A stretch of 16,311 nt of DNA from the NCBI GenBank assembly GCA_002390025.1, contig DGRU01000088.1:1581-17891 (forward strand). The letters are read 5' to 3'. Positions 13,141 through 16,311 of this stretch are shown piece after piece. Numbering within the stretch: the first letter of the stretch is position 1; every line of letters starts with the position of its first letter. The notes beneath the pieces are model-generated. The model saw only the letters and a program-made list of their open reading frames with translations, was not told the origin of the DNA and ran no database searches. The translations under genes were made by a program, and so were the position numbers. This DNA is from Lachnospiraceae bacterium UBA4380. GTDB taxonomy: Bacteria > Bacillota > Clostridia > Lachnospirales > Lachnospiraceae.

Positions 13141-13202
13141 CTCTTCCTCCGTTACAAAACCGCACTGCCTGCCGGCTTAAGCTGTCTATAATTGTATCGC
13201 TG

Positions 13203-13234
13203 TATTATTGTACTATTCACTTAATACAATAATA
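13203..13234 (-). promoter_or_regulatory. probable operator of the GntR/YtrA regulator
   Basis: TATTATTGTA (13203-13212) and TACAATAATA (13225-13234) are exact inverted 10-mers whose centres are 22 nt apart, about two helical turns. They lie some 65 nt upstream of the regulator's start in an AT-rich pocket. A related half site, TATAATTGTA, sits nearer the gene at about 13187-13196. The position and symmetry fit self-repression by a dimeric GntR protein. Confidence 0.6.
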
Positions 13235-13324
13235 TATTAGAATGCCGCTTCCCGTTTGTCAATATCCTTTGTCAAAAAATCTTCCCGGCCCCGGACAGTG
13301 GGTACCCCCGGCAGACGAGCCAAC

Positions 13325-13347
13325 GGGGACGGTTCTCTCTGACTCAT
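13325..13347. repeat. half copy of the dispersed GGGACGGTTCT element
   Basis: GGGGACGGTTCT, 4 nt, GACTCAT repeats the order and spacing seen in one half of the 72-nt hairpin at 1669-1740. Here no facing second half is present. It lies just beyond the TRAP terminator. Confidence 0.7.
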
Positions 13348-13359
13348 AAGTCTCTGCAC

Positions 13360-13395
13360 AAAAAACCTCTCCGCACAAAACACTGTGCGGAGAGG
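13360..13395 (-). terminator. intrinsic terminator of the TRAP operon
   Basis: On the minus strand a perfect 12-bp stem (CCTCTCCGCACA with TGTGCGGAGAGG, 6-nt loop) is followed directly by TTTTTT. It lies about 150 nt past the TRAP permease stop codon and before the gntR promoter. Confidence 0.9.
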
Positions 13396-13445
13396 CTGCT
13401 GCCAAAACTATATGGGTCGGACTTGTGAAACAGACATCCCGGCCC

Positions 13446-13518
13446 AAGTCCTTTTAAAAACAGGTCCAAGTCCTTGATTACCAGGCCTAAGTCCCTTATA
13501 AAGTCCTTATCAAGTCCT
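13446..13518. repeat. decayed AAGTCC tandem repeats, period about 11/22 nt
   Basis: AAGTCC(C)TT begins at 13446, 13468, 13489, 13501 and 13512, with spacings of 22, 21, 12 and 11. The tract lies immediately downstream of the TRAP permease gene (stop at 13543). It is the third array in the window with a period near 11. Confidence 0.65.
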
Positions 13519-13542
13519 TATGAATTCTTTTGTGCCTTACTC

Positions 13543-15585
13543 TTATGCCTTATGTCTGCTGCTCATCACATACTGCAGGGCGATGCCCGCTGCAATCAGG
13601 GCCAGACCGATCAGGTCCGTCATAGTGCCGGGAACGATCATCATGAGACCGCCGGCCACCAGCAGGAGCCTGTCGATGATGCCCATGTTGCTGAAGAGAT
13701 AACCCTCCAGAGCAGCGGCAACAGCAAAGATACCGATCAGGGATGTGATCGCGATCATGATGACTTCCATCGTAGTTGTCTCGATCAGCAGCATAGCAGG
13801 GCTGAAGCAGAAGACATAGGGAATGATGAAAGCCGCAATCGCCAGCTTGGTCGCGTTAAAGGCCGTCCGCATGGGATTGGACTTGGCAATGGCACTGCCC
13901 GCATAGGCTGCCAGGGCAACAGGCGGTGTGATATCCGCCACGATACCGAAGTAGAATACGAAGAAGTGGGCTGCCATGATCGGAACGCCCATACGGGTCA
14001 GGATGGGCGCACAGGTAGCTGCCATGATGCAGTAGGTCGCGGTTGTCGGAACGCCCATGCCCAGGACGATGCAGCAGAGCATGGTCAGGAACAGGGCGAT
14101 GAAGAGCTTATCGCCTGCGACAGCGACGATGGCATTGATCATCTCGTTTGCCAGACCGGTCATGGTGATGGTGCCGGAGATAATACCCGCGACACCGCAG
14201 GCCGCGCCGACGGTGATGGTACCTTTGCCGCCCGCCTCGAGGGAGTCAAAAAACTTCCTGACGGTAAAGCAGTTGCCGGTGTCCTCGTTGTTGCCGATCA
14301 GGGCGTCCGCCACGGGGCTCTTTGATCCGGCATTTTTCAGCTCATTGATGGCCTGGCGATAGCTTCCATCGAAAACACCGTCAATGATACCTACGGCAAT
14401 TGCCGCGACGATGGAATAGGCCGCTGCACGCTGCATGGTCATCATGTTCTTGGAAACCCAGATAACAAGCAGTACCAGGGGAGTCAGCAGGTAGGTTTTA
14501 CGGATGAGCTTACCGAATCTGGGAAGCTTCTCGGTGGGGATACCTGTGAGGCCGTATTTCTTGGCTTCCAGATGGACCGCGATGAAAATACCGGTGAAGT
14601 AGAGAATGGCGGGCAGAATGGCGCGGATCAGGATATCCGAATAGGGTACGCCGATGATGTCAGCCATCAGGAATGCAGCCGCACCCATGATGGGCGGCAT
14701 GATCTGGCCGCCTGTGGAGGCTGCCGCCTCGACAGCGCCTGCGAAATCCGCCTTGTAGCCGGTCTCCTTCATCATAGGAATGGTGACGGAACCGGTCGTG
14801 ACCGTGTTACCGACGGAAGATCCGCTGACCATACCGCAAAGAGCCGAGGAAATGACCGCGACCTTGGCGGGACCGCCTGCGTAGCGGCCGGCCGCGCAGT
14901 TTGCCATATTGATGAAGAACTCGGAGATACCGGTCCTCTCAAGGAAGGCGCCGAATATAATGAACACTACTATGTATTTTGAACACACGTTAATGGGCGT
15001 CGACAAAATACCTGTTTTTGCATAGAAAAGGTTTCTCACCAGATAGCGGAGTCTTCCGGCGATGGAAGGGTTGGTCAATCCGTAGACGATCGCGTAGACG
15101 ATGAAAAACAGCGCCACGATCAGGATAGGCCAGCCGACACTGCGGCGGGTGACTTCGAGCAGAGCCGCAACGCCGACGATGGCGATGATGATCTGGGGTA
15201 CCGTGAAACGTGTACCCTGCTGAATGATCTGCTCTGCATTAAATGTATAATACAGGAAAGCGCCTGTGCCCAGCACCATGGCGACAATGTCGTACCAGGG
15301 AATATAGTTGACCTTCTGCTCGCCTTTTTTTGCGGGATAAGTGAGGAATCCCAGCAGGATCACCAGACCCATGAAGGAGGTCAGACGGATCTCCTCCAGG
15401 AAGGTGGCAAACAGTGTTACCCAGATGCAGAACAGCGAAAAGCCGATCAGAATTGCCTTGACGGCCAGCGCGGGCTTGCCTGTCCAAACACGGACATTGG
15501 ACTCTCTGTCATATTTTCGCATGACCTCCTCGAGGTCTTCCTGATGAAGTTCATATGCCGGATCTTTTACTTTATCATTACTCAT
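13543..15585 (-). CDS. TRAP transporter permease, fused DctQ-DctM type
   Basis: This 680-aa inner-membrane protein combines the small (4-helix) and large (12-helix) TRAP subunits in one chain, as is usual for TAXI-type TRAP systems, which take up carboxylates or other organic anions using an ion gradient. An N-terminal soluble tail (about 35 residues) precedes the DctQ-like helices (about 40-165). The DctM-like part contains GMVSGSSVGNTVTTGSVTIP (251-270), GGQIMPPIMGAAAFLMA (292-308), a repeat-related LGMGVPTTATYCIMA motif and DITPPVALAAYAG. It starts 16 nt after the binding-protein gene, with GGGAGG 7 nt before the ATG. The 12-bp hairpin at 13360-13395 closes the operon. The substrate is not predictable. 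Confidence 0.95.
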   Translation of the reverse strand: MSNDKVKDPAYELHQEDLEEVMRKYDRESNVRVWTGKPALAVKAILIGFSLFCIWVTLFATFLEEIRLTSFMGLVILLGFLTYPAKKGEQKVNYIPWYDIVAMVLGTGAFLYYTFNAEQIIQQGTRFTVPQIIIAIVGVAALLEVTRRSVGWPILIVALFFIVYAIVYGLTNPSIAGRLRYLVRNLFYAKTGILSTPINVCSKYIVVFIIFGAFLERTGISEFFINMANCAAGRYAGGPAKVAVISSALCGMVSGSSVGNTVTTGSVTIPMMKETGYKADFAGAVEAAASTGGQIMPPIMGAAAFLMADIIGVPYSDILIRAILPAILYFTGIFIAVHLEAKKYGLTGIPTEKLPRFGKLIRKTYLLTPLVLLVIWVSKNMMTMQRAAAYSIVAAIAVGIIDGVFDGSYRQAINELKNAGSKSPVADALIGNNEDTGNCFTVRKFFDSLEAGGKGTITVGAACGVAGIISGTITMTGLANEMINAIVAVAGDKLFIALFLTMLCCIVLGMGVPTTATYCIMAATCAPILTRMGVPIMAAHFFVFYFGIVADITPPVALAAYAGSAIAKSNPMRTAFNATKLAIAAFIIPYVFCFSPAMLLIETTTMEVIMIAITSLIGIFAVAAALEGYLFSNMGIIDRLLLVAGGLMMIVPGTMTDLIGLALIAAGIALQYVMSSRHKA

Positions 15586-15601
15586 GGACAGTCCTCCCTT
15601 C

Positions 15602-16311
15602 TCAATCAGCAGTTTCCACTGTCACACCGTGCTCGGCAAAATATCTTGCCGCACCGGCATGGAAAGGCACTGCGATACCGGAAGTCGCGTTCTCGACAGA
15701 GAGCTCTGCTCCCTTGGCGTTCTCGGCCGTGATTTCCTCTGCATGGTCAAAGATCGCTGCCGTCAGCTGATAGACGACGTCATCCTCCAGATCCGCGTCG
15801 ACGACCATGGTTGCCTTAATGGTGATCGTCTCGATCGGATCGGGCTGTCCGGGATAAGTATCCGCAGGAATCACAAGCGGTGCATAGTAGGGGCAGATGG
15901 ACATGATATTGTCTCTGAGCTCGCCCTCAATAGGAATCAGAAAAACACCGTTGGTGGTTGCCAGCTCGGTGATGGCCGATGTGGGCGCACCCGCGACGAT
16001 GAAAGCCGCATCGATCTGACCGTCTTTCAGGGCCTCTTTACTGTCATCGAAACTCTGATACTGGGGCTTGATATCATCCACAGTCAGGCCGGCTCCCTCC
16101 AGGACGTCCACCGCGTTGAAGTAAACACCGGAGCCGGGGGCACCGATGGAAACGCTCCTGCCCTTGAGGTCAGCAACTGACTTGATGTCTTCTTTCATAG
16201 TGATGAGCTGCACTGTCTCTGCGTACAGAGCGCCGAGTACACGGAAATCCCTGCAGGGACCGTCCGTCTCAAAAGACTTGCTGCCTTCCCAGGCATAGGT
16301 CATAACGTCAG
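15602..16311 (-). CDS. TAXI family TRAP transporter solute-binding protein, C-terminal part
   Basis: The gene runs off the right edge, so the signal peptide and first lobe are not visible; about 236 residues remain. An internal ATG at 16301-16303 should not be taken as the start, because the frame continues open and that point lies in mid-domain. Family marks are YAWEGS, the segment IKSVADLKGRSVSIGAPGSGVYFNA, DGQIDAAFIVAGAPTSAITELA, and a C-terminal helix bundle ending YFAEHGVTVETAD. TAXI proteins are extracytoplasmic receptors that deliver ligand to a fused TRAP permease, and that gene follows directly with a 16-nt gap. The ligand cannot be named. Confidence 0.93.
   Translation of the reverse strand, partial: DVMTYAWEGSKSFETDGPCRDFRVLGALYAETVQLITMKEDIKSVADLKGRSVSIGAPGSGVYFNAVDVLEGAGLTVDDIKPQYQSFDDSKEALKDGQIDAAFIVAGAPTSAITELATTNGVFLIPIEGELRDNIMSICPYYAPLVIPADTYPGQPDPIETITIKATMVVDADLEDDVVYQLTAAIFDHAEEITAENAKGAELSVENATSGIAVPFHAGAARYFAEHGVTVETAD

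Larger units (their letters stand above)
13141..13542. other. intergenic region between TRAP permease gene and gntR operon
   Basis: This 402-nt stretch between two leftward-reading units holds the gntR operator/promoter zone (13180-13240), a half copy of the dispersed GGGACGGTTCT element (13325-13347), the TRAP terminator (13360-13395), and a decayed AAGTCC repeat tract (13446-13518). No coding sequence is supported. Confidence 0.65.

Noticed and set aside
12040..13191. 383-codon plus-strand frame across the ABC ATPase and gntR genes
   Set aside because: It is antisense to two genes with full motif sets and has no domain of its own.

Overview
The window looks like chromosomal DNA from a moderately GC-rich Firmicute, most likely a clostridial (Lachnospiraceae-like) organism. 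This is inferred from strong AGGAGG-type ribosome sites, a YtrA-type GntR regulator placed ahead of an ABC ATPase and permease, paired half-size chromate transporters, a TAXI-type TRAP system, and many T-tract intrinsic terminators. No rRNA, tRNA, CRISPR array, intact transposase or phage gene was seen. Almost every gene concerns membrane transport.

Layout, left to right. The start of a CmpB-family membrane protein runs off the left edge (minus). A short-chain dehydrogenase (minus) follows. Next comes an intergenic stretch with a 72-nt near-perfect hairpin repeat. Two overlapping chromate-transporter halves (plus) then converge on a YbaK/EbsC-type deacylase (minus) across a bidirectional terminator. 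A MATE exporter (plus) has a consensus promoter and a leader of about 180 nt that contains an intrinsic terminator just before the start codon. A relic of a tandem Fn3-like surface protein lies next to a DMT/EamA transporter (minus), and a 29-bp direct repeat links the two. A two-gene ABC exporter follows (minus), whose ATPase carries an N-terminal membrane domain. A second MATE exporter (plus) with a TTG start converges, across another bidirectional terminator, on a GntR/ABC ATPase/permease operon (minus). The window ends in a TRAP system (minus): a fused DctQM permease, with the TAXI substrate-binding gene running off the right edge.

How the genes work together. Four likely operons are visible: the chrA pair; the ATPase with its ABCG-like permease; gntR, ATPase and permease; and the TAXI binding protein with the fused TRAP permease. 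The remaining genes appear to be single units. Substrates cannot be read from sequence alone.

The most unusual material is between the genes. It includes a family of palindromic elements sharing GGGACGGTTCT, several decayed short tandem repeats (three of them with a period near 11 nt, about one helical turn), an attenuator-like leader on the first MATE gene, and a recombination-like junction at the 3' end of the EamA gene. No clearly new enzyme system was found. The MATE leader, the dispersed hairpin family and the membrane-anchored ABC ATPase are the best candidates for follow-up.
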